Of a stretch of 64,000 nucleotides of DNA, positions 49,722-58,112 are shown piece after piece (the stretch's first letter is position 1; every line of letters starts with the position of its first letter). This DNA is from Microlunatus speluncae. Its GTDB lineage: Bacteria > Actinomycetota > Actinomycetes > Propionibacteriales > Propionibacteriaceae. A program made the translations under genes and the position numbers. The notes under the pieces are model-generated. The model was not told where the DNA came from and did no database searches. It saw only the letters and a program-made list of their open reading frames with translations. The stretch covers positions 124,001 to 188,000 of the forward strand of contig NZ_VKCZ01000003.1 in assembly GCF_009299835.1 (NCBI RefSeq). Reading direction: 5' to 3'.

Positions 49722-50522
49722 ATGACTGATGCCCCGTACGCGAATCGTCCGTTCCGGGTCGGTGTCCAGCTGCAGCCGCAGCACGCCGACTACGCCCAGC
49801 TGCGTGAGGCCGCCGCGGCCGCCGAGGAGGCCGGCGTCGACGTGATCTTCAACTGGGACCACTTCTTCCCGTTGTCCGGCGAGCCGGACGGTCTGCACTA
49901 CGAGTGCTGGACCATGCTCGGCGCCTGGGCCGAGCAGACCAGCCGGGTCGAGCTCGGCGCGCTGGTCAGCTGCAATTCGTACCGCAACCCCGAGCTGTTG
50001 GCCGACATGGCGCGGACCGTCGATCACATCAGCGGCGGTCGGCTGATCCTCGGCATCGGCGCCGGCTGGTTCGAGCGCGACTACGACGAGTACGGCTACG
50101 AGTTCGGCACCGCCGGCCACCGGCTCGCCGACCTGGAGCAGGCGCTGCCCCGGATCAAGTCCCGCTGGTCGAAGCTCAATCCGGCGCCGACCCGCGACAT
50201 CCCGGTGCTGATCGGCGGTGGCGGCGAGAAGAAGACGCTGCGCTACACGGCCGAGCACGCGACCATCTGGCACGGCTTCGGCGACGCCGAGACGCTCAAG
50301 CACAAGAACGGGGTGCTGGACGACTGGTGCGCCAAGATCGGCCGGGATCCGGGTGAGATCGAGCGTTCCGCCGGGGCCAACGGCAGCCCGGACGATCAGG
50401 GCCAGGCGCTGGCCGACGTCGGCGTCCGGCTGATCACCGTCACCACCGACGGCCGGGTCGACTACGACCTGACCCGGGTGCGCGAATGGGTCGCGTTCCG
50501 GGATGAGTTCAACGCCAAGTAG
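49722..50522 (+). CDS. LLM-class F420-dependent oxidoreductase
   Basis: 266 residues from ATG 49722. The luciferase-like TIM barrel shows [39 protein letters not shown], then [52 protein letters not shown] and [23 protein letters not shown]. These match the F420-binding LLM subfamily with the conserved NWDHF and GAGW(F/Y) motifs. It reduces or oxidises an unknown substrate with F420. A strong hairpin 123 bp past the stop is its likely terminator. It runs divergently from the AI-2E gene. Confidence 0.9.
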   Translation: MTDAPYANRPFRVGVQLQPQHADYAQLREAAAAAEEAGVDVIFNWDHFFPLSGEPDGLHYECWTMLGAWAEQTSRVELGALVSCNSYRNPELLADMARTVDHISGGRLILGIGAGWFERDYDEYGYEFGTAGHRLADLEQALPRIKSRWSKLNPAPTRDIPVLIGGGGEKKTLRYTAEHATIWHGFGDAETLKHKNGVLDDWCAKIGRDPGEIERSAGANGSPDDQGQALADVGVRLITVTTDGRVDYDLTRVREWVAFRDEFNAK

Positions 50523-51005
50523 TCCGTGCTCCCGACAGCCGGAGGGGATGCGGGCGGGCGCATCCCCGGCGGTTCACGGAGCGGACGGAGGATTCGAGCG
50601 CGGTCGTCCGCCTCTGCTTTAATCGGAGAAGTCAGGAAAACCGAAGGGCCGGTGGGTACGAAACCCACCGGCCCTGCGCATTCGTCGACCCCCCTGAGTG
50701 CCGGCGAATTGGTCTGTGGCCGATGCCCCTCCCCAGGCTGAGCATCGAGTCCAACTGCCCCCCAACGAGATGAAGCATGCCTGGCCAGCCTCTGCGGGTG
50801 CGCCAGGATCCCTCAAGACCGACTCAAGGTCTGCGCAAAACTGGCGGTTGAGCCTCTGCTGAGCTGCCCGATAGTGCCGCCGCACCCCGGCCTGACCCCT
50901 ATCACCGGGGTCCGATTCGGAGCACGACCAGCGCCGTCATCGGGCCGGCCAGACTGCCGACCGGCGACCGATGGCGGATTCGGTGCACCGAGCGATCCTT
51001 GATTC
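50523..51005. other. 483-bp gap after the oxidoreductase
   Basis: No convincing gene was found. It holds one perfect hairpin at 50645-50675 and otherwise unremarkable GC-rich sequence. An antisense open frame (50619-50885) reads through the hairpin and has no recognisable features, so I did not call it. Confidence 0.5.
50645..50675 (+). terminator. Perfect 13-bp hairpin, likely terminator
   Basis: AGGGCCGGTGGGT / ACCCACCGGCCCT with loop ACGAA, preceded by the A-rich stretch GGAAAACCGA and followed by GCGCATT. No T-run is present, as is common in actinobacterial terminators. Confidence 0.65.
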
Positions 51006-51158
51006 ATGGATGCGACACAGATTCTCATTACGGTGCTGGCGGTCATCGGCATCGTCATCGTCGGCGTGCTGGCAATCGTGCCCACCATGTTCGACATGTC
51101 GGCCCGGTCGGGCCGGGCGAAGGCGCACAGCCGAAGCCACGTCGACCTGGCTGCCTGA
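51006..51158 (+). CDS. Small single-helix membrane protein, unknown
   Basis: 50 residues: MDATQILITVLAVIGIVIVGVLAIVPTMFDMSARSGR..., ending SHVDLAA. One continuous hydrophobic helix (ILITVLAVIGIVIVGVLAIV) followed by a basic, Ser/His-containing tail suggests an N-out/C-in membrane microprotein. It is 36 bp upstream of the GDSL hydrolase on the same strand and could be co-transcribed. There is no good Shine-Dalgarno (GCGATCCTTGATTC precedes the ATG). I recognise no family. The coding appearance rests on one clean hydrophobic segment and codon-like G/C third positions. Confidence 0.5.
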   Translation: MDATQILITVLAVIGIVIVGVLAIVPTMFDMSARSGRAKAHSRSHVDLAA

Positions 51159-51194
51159 CCGCGACCCCTTGTCGGGGTACGGCAGAATCCAGAC

Positions 51195-52067
51195 GTGGCG
51201 AGCGTCGAACGGAGTGGGCGGAGTTTCCGGCGGTACGTCGCCATCGGCGACTCCGCGACCGAAGGCCTGGAGGATCCCGACGGCAACGGCGGGTATCGCG
51301 GCTGGGCCGACCGGCTGGCCCAGCACCTCGCCGACGGCCAGCCGGAACCCCTGGAGTACGCCAACCTGGCGGTCCGGGGCCTGCGGCTGAACGAGATCCG
51401 GAACACCCAGTTCGACGACGCACTGGCCCTGAAGCCGGACCTGATGACCATCTTCGGCGGCGTCAACGACGTGATCGCCTTCGGCTGCGACTACGACGAA
51501 CTGGCCGCCGACCTGGCCGCGATGTACGGGGAGGCCCGCGGCAACGACATCACCGTGCTGACCTTCACCATGCCGGACCCGGCCGCGATCAACCCGTTCG
51601 GGCGGCGGCTGCGGGACCGGATGTTTCGGCTGAACGACCTGGTCCGGGCCGAGGCGGCGCGCTACGGCGTGCTGGTGCTCGACCTGCAGACGTACCCGAT
51701 GGCCGGCGATCCGCGGCTCTGGTACGAGGACCGACTGCACGGCAACGCCCTCGGCCACGAACGCGTCGCCCGCGGCCTGGCCTGGCGGCTCGGCATCTCC
51801 GGCATGGACGACTCCTGGGCCGACCCACTGCCGCCGGAGCCGTCGACCCGGTCCCGGCGGGAGCAGCTCAGCGGCGAGTTCGACTGGGCCGTCACCCATC
51901 TCGCCCCTTGGCTGGGCAAGGGCATCCGCGGCATCCCGCACGGCGACGGCATCGTCGCCAAACGCCCGACCCCCACCGTCGTCCCCCCGTCCCTGACCGA
52001 CTTGTCAGAACTGAGGAGCCCTATGGCACAACTCAGTTCTGACAAGTCGGCGAAAGGTGGGTCCTAG
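51195..52067 (+). CDS. SGNH/GDSL hydrolase with a repeat-encoded C-terminus
   Basis: 290 residues from GTG 51195. Block I is YVAIGDSATEGLEDP (catalytic Ser20), block III is FGGVNDVIAF (oxyanion Asn), and block V is EDRLHGNALGHERVARGLAWRL, with Asp and His of the triad. No signal peptide is present, so it is a cytoplasmic esterase/lipase of unknown substrate. After about 270 residues the frame continues through the fifth 54-bp hairpin (LTDLSELRSPMAQLSSDKSA) and stops 17 bp beyond, so the last 23 residues are repeat-derived. The stop TAG shares CTAG with the stop of the convergent metE gene. Confidence 0.85.
   Translation: MASVERSGRSFRRYVAIGDSATEGLEDPDGNGGYRGWADRLAQHLADGQPEPLEYANLAVRGLRLNEIRNTQFDDALALKPDLMTIFGGVNDVIAFGCDYDELAADLAAMYGEARGNDITVLTFTMPDPAAINPFGRRLRDRMFRLNDLVRAEAARYGVLVLDLQTYPMAGDPRLWYEDRLHGNALGHERVARGLAWRLGISGMDDSWADPLPPEPSTRSRREQLSGEFDWAVTHLAPWLGKGIRGIPHGDGIVAKRPTPTVVPPSLTDLSELRSPMAQLSSDKSAKGGS
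51997..52050. repeat. 54-bp hairpin repeat, copy 5
   Basis: Arms 51997-52015 and 52032-52050 pair perfectly over 19 bp; the loop is GAGCCCTATGGCACAA. It is inside the last codons of the GDSL hydrolase gene, 14 bp from the convergent metE stop. Confidence 0.95.
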
Positions 52068-54370
52068 GCGGGGGTGAGGTCGGTGCGGACCTCCTTGGCG
52101 GCGGTGACCAGGTTGCGCAGGGACTGCTCGACCTCGGCGTAACCGCGGGTCTTCAGGCCGCAGTCGGGGTTGGCCCACAGGCGTTCCGGCGGCAAGGTCT
52201 TGCCGGCCAGCCGGAGCGCGGCAGTGATCTCCTCGGTCGGCGGGACCCGGGGCGAGTGGATGTCCCAGACGCCCGGCCCGACCTCGCGCGGATAACCGGC
52301 CGCGGTCAGCTCGCCGACGACCTCCATCCGCGACCGGGCCGCCTCCAGGCTGATCACGTCGGCGTCCATCGCGATGATCGCGTCGATGATGTCGCCGAAC
52401 TCCGCGTAACACATGTGGGTGTGGATCTGGGTCCCGTCGACCACCCCGGTGGTGCTCAGCTGGAACGCGGCGACCGCCCAATCCAGGTAGGCGGGCCGGT
52501 CGGCCCGGCGCAGCGGCAGGGTCTCCCGCAGGGCCGGCTCGTCCACCTGGATCACGCCGATCCCGGCGGCCTCCAGATCGGTCACCTCGTCCCGCAGCGC
52601 CAGCGCGACCTGTCGGGCGGTGTCGCCCTCCGGTTGATCATCGCGGACGAACGACCAGGCGAGCATGGTCACCGGGCCGGTCAGCATGCCCTTGACCGGC
52701 CGGTCGGTCAGGCCCTGGGCGTACGCGGCCCAGTCGACGGTCATCGGCTTCGGCCGGGAGACGTCGCCGGCGATGATCGGCGGCCGGACGCAGCGGGTGC
52801 CGTAGGACTGGACCCAGCCGTTGCGGGTGCTGATGAACCCGGACAGCTGGTCGGCGAAATACTGCACCATGTCGTTGCGCTCCGGCTCGCCGTGCACCAG
52901 CACGTCCACCCCGAGCTCGGTCTGCAGTTCGATCACCCGGGCGATCTCGTCCCGCATCGCGACGTCGTACGCGCTCGCGTCGATCTTCTTGGTCCGCAGG
53001 TCGGCCCGCGCCTGGCGCAGGGTGTTGGTCTGCGGGAAGGAACCGATCGTCGTGGTCGGGAATGCCGGCAACTTGAGTCGATCATGCTGCGCTGCGGCCC
53101 GATCGGAGTACGCCGAGCGGCGGCGCAGTTGATCATCGGTGATCGTCGCCAACCGGTCGCGGACCGCTTGATCATGAACGATCGGAGACTCCTTCCGTGA
53201 CGCCAGCCGGGTCGCGTTGATCGCCAGCTCACCGGCGACCGAATCCCGGCCGTCGCGCAGGGCCCGGGCCAGGATCGACAGCTCCTCCAGCTTCTGATCG
53301 GCGAAGGCGAACCAGGACGCGATCTCCGGGTTCAGATCCGGCTCGTCGGTGACGTCGATCGGCACGTGCAGCAGCGACGACGACGCGGCCACGTCGAGCC
53401 GGTCGACCAGCCCGAGCAGCGTGCCCAGCGTGCCGAGCGCCGCGGCCAGGTCGGTCCGCCAGACGTTGCGACCGCTGACCACGCCGGCGATCAGCCGCTT
53501 GTCGGCCAGCCCCGGCTGACCGGCAAGATCATCCAGGCTGGCCGCTCCGGCCCCGACCAGATCGACAGCCAGTCCCTCGACCGGCGAGGAGGCGAGCACG
53601 GCGGCGGCATCGCCCAGCCGGTCGAAGTAGGACCCGATGATGATCTTGGGCCGGTGCTCGACCTCGGCCAGGCTCTGATAGGTGGCCTTGATCAACTCCA
53701 GCTGCGCCGGCTCGAGATCGGTGACCAGCACCGGCTCGTCCAGCTGCACCCACTCCGCCCCGGCCTCGGCGAGCCGGCCGAGCAGCTCCACGTACAACGG
53801 CAACAGCCGATCCAGCAGGCTGATCGGCTCGAAGTCGTGATCATCGGCGGACTTCGACAGCAGCAGGAAGGTGACCGGACCGACCAGCACCGGCCGAGCC
53901 GCCAGTCCGAGCTCGCGGGCTTCGGTCAACTCCTGGATGATCTTGGTCGGGTCCAGCGCGAACTCGGTCTCGGCGGACAGCTCCGGCACCAGGTAGTGGT
54001 AGTTGGTGTCGAACCACTTGGTCATCTCCAGCGGCTGCACCCGGTCGTCGCCGCGGGCCATGGCGAAGTAGCGGTCGAGCCGGCCGGCCTCGGTGCTGAT
54101 GTCGGGCACCGCCGCCGCGTGCCGGGGCGGGATCGCGCCGACCATCCAGGCCGTGTCCAGCACGTGGTCGTAGAGGGAGAAGTCGCCGACCGGCACCTCG
54201 CCGAGGCCGGCGTCACGGAGCCGCTCCAGTCGCTCCCGTCGCAGGGTCGCCGCCGTCTCCGACAGCGTCGCCGCATCGCTCCTGCCCTTCCAGTAACCCT
54301 CGATGGCGCGCTTCAGTTCGCGCCGCCGGCCCTGCCGCGGATAACCGTGGACCGTAGCGATCGAAGTCAT
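52064..54370 (-). CDS. metE: Cobalamin-independent methionine synthase MetE
   Basis: 768 residues, the usual MetE length, from ATG 54370. The N-terminal half ([26 protein letters not shown]) carries the folate-binding TIM barrel. The C-terminal catalytic barrel begins [26 protein letters not shown]. Zinc ligands are visible: the His and Cys in [11 protein letters not shown], Glu in [10 protein letters not shown] and Cys in [13 protein letters not shown]. It transfers the methyl group from 5-methyltetrahydrofolate polyglutamate to homocysteine. A cobalamin riboswitch in its leader should shut it off when B12 is available, implying that a B12-dependent MetH exists elsewhere in the genome. Confidence 0.97.
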   Translation of the reverse strand: MTSIATVHGYPRQGRRRELKRAIEGYWKGRSDAATLSETAATLRRERLERLRDAGLGEVPVGDFSLYDHVLDTAWMVGAIPPRHAAAVPDISTEAGRLDRYFAMARGDDRVQPLEMTKWFDTNYHYLVPELSAETEFALDPTKIIQELTEARELGLAARPVLVGPVTFLLLSKSADDHDFEPISLLDRLLPLYVELLGRLAEAGAEWVQLDEPVLVTDLEPAQLELIKATYQSLAEVEHRPKIIIGSYFDRLGDAAAVLASSPVEGLAVDLVGAGAASLDDLAGQPGLADKRLIAGVVSGRNVWRTDLAAALGTLGTLLGLVDRLDVAASSSLLHVPIDVTDEPDLNPEIASWFAFADQKLEELSILARALRDGRDSVAGELAINATRLASRKESPIVHDQAVRDRLATITDDQLRRRSAYSDRAAAQHDRLKLPAFPTTTIGSFPQTNTLRQARADLRTKKIDASAYDVAMRDEIARVIELQTELGVDVLVHGEPERNDMVQYFADQLSGFISTRNGWVQSYGTRCVRPPIIAGDVSRPKPMTVDWAAYAQGLTDRPVKGMLTGPVTMLAWSFVRDDQPEGDTARQVALALRDEVTDLEAAGIGVIQVDEPALRETLPLRRADRPAYLDWAVAAFQLSTTGVVDGTQIHTHMCYAEFGDIIDAIIAMDADVISLEAARSRMEVVGELTAAGYPREVGPGVWDIHSPRVPPTEEITAALRLAGKTLPPERLWANPDCGLKTRGYAEVEQSLRNLVTAAKEVRTDLTPA

Positions 54371-54483
54371 TGCCAGACTCTCCTTCGCGAGCCTCGAATC
54401 CGGATGGTGGGCAGCACCGGAAGATCTTCCGGCACGACCTTCCTCCGAGATCGTCACCTCCGACCGGCGGGCGCCGGGCGGAC

Positions 54484-54650
54484 GACTGGCAGGTCTTCGG
54501 ACTCGAGGGCGCGAGCCGCTAGGCCCACCTACCGGCCGTCGCTTCCCAGACCCTTCGGCCCAGTGCTTGGTGACGGCGTTCGTTCCCTGATACCGCTGCG
54601 GGGCAGTCCCGGACTCACACCGGGTTCCCTTGTCCAGCCGCGCCCTCACC
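54484..54650 (-). promoter_or_regulatory. Cobalamin (adenosylcobalamin-type) riboswitch of metE
   Basis: Read on the minus strand, the leader contains GTGTGAGTCCGGGACTGCCC followed by CGCAGCGGTATCAGGGAACG, the conserved core, then the peripheral stems and the closing element GAAGACCTGCCAGTC near 54484. This is the class found before B12-repressed metE genes. The aptamer ends about 115 nt before the ATG, which leaves room for an expression platform (GAGGAAGGT... near 54440). The 5' limit is approximate. Confidence 0.92.
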
Positions 54651-54690
54651 CTAGCTCCGCGGCATCGGCGTCCGGGGAACATCTCGCCGG

Positions 54691-55455
54691 TCAGACCCGG
54701 CCGGGATTTCCCCGCTCCCAGCCCTCGACCTCGGCCGCGAGTGCGCGCATTGCGCCCAGGCCGGCCCGCCACCGGGTCGGCCAGTTGTCGGCCACCCAGC
54801 TCGCCGGCGGCTCGTGCCCCCGCTCACCGAGCCACTCCACCTCGTCGATCGCCTGCTCCCGCCGGCGCAGGACCTCCTCGATCACGTCGAACGGCCCGGT
54901 CCAGCCGTACCCGTCCAGCAGCGCCGCGATCCGGGCCCGGCGATCCTCCGCCGCGATGCTCAGCCCGCGCAGACGCAGGGCGTCCGGGTCCGACTCGAAG
55001 GGGGTGAACCAGATCAGGGCGTACGCCACGTCGCTGATCCGGTCTCCGGGACGGGCACCGTCCCAGTCGAACAGCCCGACCGCCGACCCGTCGCGCCAGG
55101 CCAGATTGGCCGGCTTCGGGTCGCCGTGGCAGATCACCCCGCCGCCGGCATGCGGCACCGACCACACCGCGGCCGCCGGAGCCCGCCAACCGGCCGTGGC
55201 GTCATGGACGGCCCGGAGCAGCGATCCCGCTGATCGCACTCCGGCGAGCCCGATCCCATGCGGCCAGTCCTCCGCCCCGGCTTCGCCTTCGACCAGCCGG
55301 ACAAACTCATGATCATCGTCGAACCCGAGCGGCTCGGGCACCGGCAGTCCGGTTCGGTGCAGGTGCGCCAGCAGCCCCTGCACCGTCGCCGTCCACGGCT
55401 TCGCCGGCCGCCGCACGACCCCGTCGACAATCCGGATCGCCCGCTCCTCGCCCAT
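54691..55455 (-). CDS. Aminoglycoside phosphotransferase-family protein
   Basis: 254 residues from ATG 55455; open codons upstream look non-coding. The kinase-like fold shows the Brenner loop VICHGDPKPANLAW (catalytic Asp, metal-binding Asn) and the second metal site GLFDWDGARPGDRISDVAYALIWF, the equivalent of DFG. The N-lobe (IRIVDGVVRRPAKPWTATVQGLLAHLHRTGLPVPEPLGF) is short. Such proteins phosphorylate aminoglycosides, choline, homoserine or sugars; nothing here fixes the substrate. It lies 321 bp upstream of metE, with the riboswitch leader in the gap. It is divergent from the AbiEi-like gene. Confidence 0.85.
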   Translation of the reverse strand: MGEERAIRIVDGVVRRPAKPWTATVQGLLAHLHRTGLPVPEPLGFDDDHEFVRLVEGEAGAEDWPHGIGLAGVRSAGSLLRAVHDATAGWRAPAAAVWSVPHAGGGVICHGDPKPANLAWRDGSAVGLFDWDGARPGDRISDVAYALIWFTPFESDPDALRLRGLSIAAEDRRARIAALLDGYGWTGPFDVIEEVLRRREQAIDEVEWLGERGHEPPASWVADNWPTRWRAGLGAMRALAAEVEGWERGNPGRV

Positions 55456-55489
55456 GCCCAGCACCGTACCGACCCACACTTCCACCCGG

Positions 55490-55532
55490 TGATTTCCACA
55501 GGCAGCGCCACAGCAATCGCACTGTCCACAGA
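55490..55532. promoter_or_regulatory. DnaA-box-like sites upstream of the AbiEi/VSR-like gene
   Basis: TTTCCACAGG (55492-55501) and CTGTCCACAG (55522-55531) each differ by one or two bases from TTGTCCACA and lie in the divergent gap between 55455 and 55582. Sequences of this type often precede DUF559-like genes. Binding by DnaA is only a possibility. Confidence 0.3.
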
Positions 55533-55581
55533 TTTCGCAGCGACTGAATGATGGGCCGGCATCCGCACAGACTCCTGGGAC

Positions 55582-56550
55582 GTGAAAGACCGAATCGATC
55601 CATCGCCGCAACTGCGGCAGCTGGCCGCGGCCCAGGACGGAGTGATCACGCTCGGTCAGGCGGCCGAGCTCGGTCTGGGCCGACACAGTGTGGCTCGGCT
55701 CGTCGACCTGGGGGTGTGGCGCCGGATCGGGCCGTCGTTGGCGTTCGTCCATGATCTTGATCCGCCGTGGACCGCGTGGGCCTGGGCCGGCATCCTCTAC
55801 GCGGGTCGCGGTGCCCGGGTCGGCGGAGCAGCAGCAGCCCATCTGCATGATCTGACCGATGATCCGCCGACCGAGATCATGATCTTGATCCCGCACGGTC
55901 GTCGGTTGCGGGACCGGCCGCCCTGGGCGTTTTGCCGGGAGCGGGACGGCGTCCGTTCGGCCCGGTCACCAGGCCTGCTGCCGCGGACGACGGTCGAAGA
56001 CACGGTGCTCGACCTCTGCACCGATGAGCGGGCCGCGCTGCACTGGATCACTGCGGCTGTTCAGCGCCACCGGACGTCGGCGACCCGGCTCCGTGAGGCC
56101 TTGCTGCGTCGGTCCCGGATGCCGTTACGCGCCCTGGTCTCGGAGCTGCTGACCGATGCCCGCTCCGGGACGGAGTCGCCGCTCGAGGTGCGCTACCTCC
56201 GCGATGTCGAGCGGGCCCACGGCCTGCCCCGGGGACGGCGACAGGTGCGCCGCGCGAGGTCCGCCCGCAACGATGTCGGGTATGAGGAGTTCGGGCTGAT
56301 CGTGGAGCTGGACGGGCACCTCGGCCATGACGGTCAGGACCGGTTCCGAGACTTCCGGCGGGACAACGCCGCCCTGATCGACGGCCGGGTCACGCTGCGC
56401 TACGGCTGGACCGATGTCTCCCAGGAGCCGTGTGCGGTCGCCGCCCAGGTCGTGGAGGTGCTGATCCGCCGCGGCTGGCCGGCGCTGCCGACCCGGTGCC
56501 CGGTCTGTCCACCCGACTTCGCGCAGATCGGGGAAATTCTCGCCGGGTAG
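55582..56550 (+). CDS. AbiEi-like N-terminus with VSR/DUF559-type C-terminus
   Basis: 322 residues from GTG 55582. Residues about 10-70 (LRQLAAAQDGVITLGQAAELGLGRHSVARLVDLGVWRRIGPSLAFV) are the winged-helix AbiEi_4-like module. The final third has a PD-(D/E)xK-like pattern: GLIVELDGHLGHDGQDRFRDFRRDNAALIDGRVTLRYGWTDV, as in DUF559/VSR endonuclease-fold proteins. These two-domain proteins are abundant in actinobacteria and have no established role; a link to DNA repair or toxin-antitoxin systems is inference from the folds. It is a single gene with no AbiEii toxin partner nearby. Weak DnaA-box-like sites lie in its upstream gap. Confidence 0.8.
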   Translation: MKDRIDPSPQLRQLAAAQDGVITLGQAAELGLGRHSVARLVDLGVWRRIGPSLAFVHDLDPPWTAWAWAGILYAGRGARVGGAAAAHLHDLTDDPPTEIMILIPHGRRLRDRPPWAFCRERDGVRSARSPGLLPRTTVEDTVLDLCTDERAALHWITAAVQRHRTSATRLREALLRRSRMPLRALVSELLTDARSGTESPLEVRYLRDVERAHGLPRGRRQVRRARSARNDVGYEEFGLIVELDGHLGHDGQDRFRDFRRDNAALIDGRVTLRYGWTDVSQEPCAVAAQVVEVLIRRGWPALPTRCPVCPPDFAQIGEILAG

Positions 56551-56576
56551 TCCCGGCCGGAAGTTCCCCGTTGTCG

Positions 56577-57272
56577 TCAGGCGCGGATGGCTCGGCGGCG
56601 AACCAGCTCGGTCTTGGCGTACTTGCCGATCTGGTGGGTGGACATACCGTCCATCACGGCGCCGACGCCGCCACCGATCAGCGGGATCCGCTTGGTGACC
56701 AGCAGGGCCAGGTTGCGGCCGCCGACATTCGCCAGCAGCCCGCTGACCACGGCCTGGGCGACGGCCGCGTCCAGCTCAGGATCGAAGACGGGGGCCGTCG
56801 CGACCGCCAGCGGCGACGTGGGGAACTTGCCGGTGGCGATCCGCTTGGCCACCTGCTCGCCGCCGAGCAGGCACATCACCAGCGCGGTCCGGACCCGTGG
56901 GTCGTCCAGGTCGTAGCCGCGCAGGTGAGCGATGGCGGCAACCATCCGGACCTGGACCACGGCGATCCCGGTCAGGTTGGCCGGCAACGCGATCGGCAGC
57001 GTCGCGAGCCCACCGAGGTTGGTGACGAAACCCTGCGCGGAGCCGAGCAGGATGTGCGACTCGATCACCGACTCGACCGCGTCGTCGGCATAGCCGGCGC
57101 ACTTGGTCAGCTGCCGGGCCGCCGCCTGCTTGGCGCTGGGCAGCTTGCTGACGCCGTCGATCGCGACCTCGACCACTCGGCGCAGCACGCCGCCGGCGGC
57201 CTGCGGGCCCTGGGTCCGAATCGGCTCGAGCGTGCGCGCGAGGTTCCGACCGAACTCCTGTGCTGACGGCAT
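56577..57272 (-). CDS. EcsC family protein
   Basis: 231 residues from ATG 57272, seven bases after TGGAGG. SAQEFGRNLARTLEPIRTQGPQAAG starts the chain. The conserved EcsC core contains LLGSAQGFVTNLGGLATLPIALPANLTGIAVVQVRMVAAIAHLRGYDLDDPRVRTALVMCLLG and ends IPLIGGGVGAVMDGMSTHQIGKYAK. Two Gly/Ala-rich hydrophobic stretches suggest membrane association. EcsC-family function is largely unknown; the founding member lies in an ABC transporter operon of Bacillus. Gene neighbours give no clue. Confidence 0.87.
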   Translation of the reverse strand: MPSAQEFGRNLARTLEPIRTQGPQAAGGVLRRVVEVAIDGVSKLPSAKQAAARQLTKCAGYADDAVESVIESHILLGSAQGFVTNLGGLATLPIALPANLTGIAVVQVRMVAAIAHLRGYDLDDPRVRTALVMCLLGGEQVAKRIATGKFPTSPLAVATAPVFDPELDAAVAQAVVSGLLANVGGRNLALLVTKRIPLIGGGVGAVMDGMSTHQIGKYAKTELVRRRAIRA

Positions 57273-57397
57273 GCGACCTCCAGAGCCGACGAAATATGAC
57301 AAGCGTACGTCTCGAACGGCGACCACAACTCCGGCAGAACCCGGGCCGGGCCCCGGCCGGACGGGCGGCCCGGACCGCCGACCGGCACAATCGGGGG

Positions 57398-58102
57398 ATG
57401 CAGCCGTCGCCGTTCGGTCCGCCGGCGGATTGGCCGGTCGACGACCTGATCGGGTATTCCCGCGGCTTCGATGCCGGGCTGGTCGTCGCGGCGTACCGGT
57501 CCGGGGTGTTCCCGATGCCGATCGGCCGCGGCACCATGGGCTGGTTCTCCCCGCTGCAGCGCGGGGTGCTGCCGCTGGACGGGCTGCGGGTCAGCCGGTC
57601 GCTGCGCAAAACGATCAAGCGGTACGAGCTCCGGCTCGACACCGCCTTCGAGGAGGTCCTCGATCGCTGCGCCGACCCGAGCCGGGAGGGCGCCTGGATC
57701 AACCGCGAGATCCGTACCGTCTACACCGAGCTGCACCGGGCCGGCCTGGTGCATTCGGTGGAGGCCTGGACCGCCGACGGCCGGCTGGCCGGCGGCCTCT
57801 ACGGGATCAGCGTCGGTGGCCTCTTTGCGGGCGAGTCGATGTTTCACGACGAGGAGATCGGCCGGGACGCGTCCAAGGCGGCGCTGGTCGGGTTGGTCGC
57901 GGTGCTCCGCTCCGCCGGTGGCGCGGGCCGGCTGCTCGACGCGCAGTGGCGGACCGATCATCTGGCCACCCTCGGCGTCGTCGAGATCGACCGGTTCGGC
58001 TATCTGGAGCGGCTCGCGGTCGCGCTCCGGCTCGACCCACCGGAATGGCGCACCGGGCCGCTCGACGCCACCCTCCGACACCAAGACCCGGCAACGGACT
58101 AA
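57398..58102 (+). CDS. aat: Leucyl/phenylalanyl-tRNA-protein transferase
   Basis: 234 residues from ATG 57398. Family motifs in order: DLIGYSRGFDAGLVVAAYRSGVFPM, MGWFSPLQRGVLPLDGLRVSRSLRK, REGAWINREIRTVYTELHRAGLVHSVEAWTADGRLAGGLYGISVGGLFAGESMFHDE, ASKAALVGLV and LLDAQWRTDHLATLGVVEIDRFGYLERL. It transfers Leu or Phe from tRNA to N-terminal Arg or Lys of proteins and so marks them for ClpS/ClpAP degradation (N-degron pathway). It precedes a small membrane protein by ten bases, probably in the same unit. Confidence 0.96.
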   Translation: MQPSPFGPPADWPVDDLIGYSRGFDAGLVVAAYRSGVFPMPIGRGTMGWFSPLQRGVLPLDGLRVSRSLRKTIKRYELRLDTAFEEVLDRCADPSREGAWINREIRTVYTELHRAGLVHSVEAWTADGRLAGGLYGISVGGLFAGESMFHDEEIGRDASKAALVGLVAVLRSAGGAGRLLDAQWRTDHLATLGVVEIDRFGYLERLAVALRLDPPEWRTGPLDATLRHQDPATD

Positions 58103-58112
58103 CCTTCCCCCG

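Noticed and set aside
50645..50675. Possible T-arm of a tRNA, since the loop resembles GGGTTCGAAACCC
   Set aside because: No acceptor or anticodon arm can be built around it, and it is 123 bp after a gene end, which suits a terminator.
50619..50885. Antisense open frame of 88 codons
   Set aside because: It reads through a perfect hairpin and has no homologous features; it looks like a chance frame in a non-coding gap.
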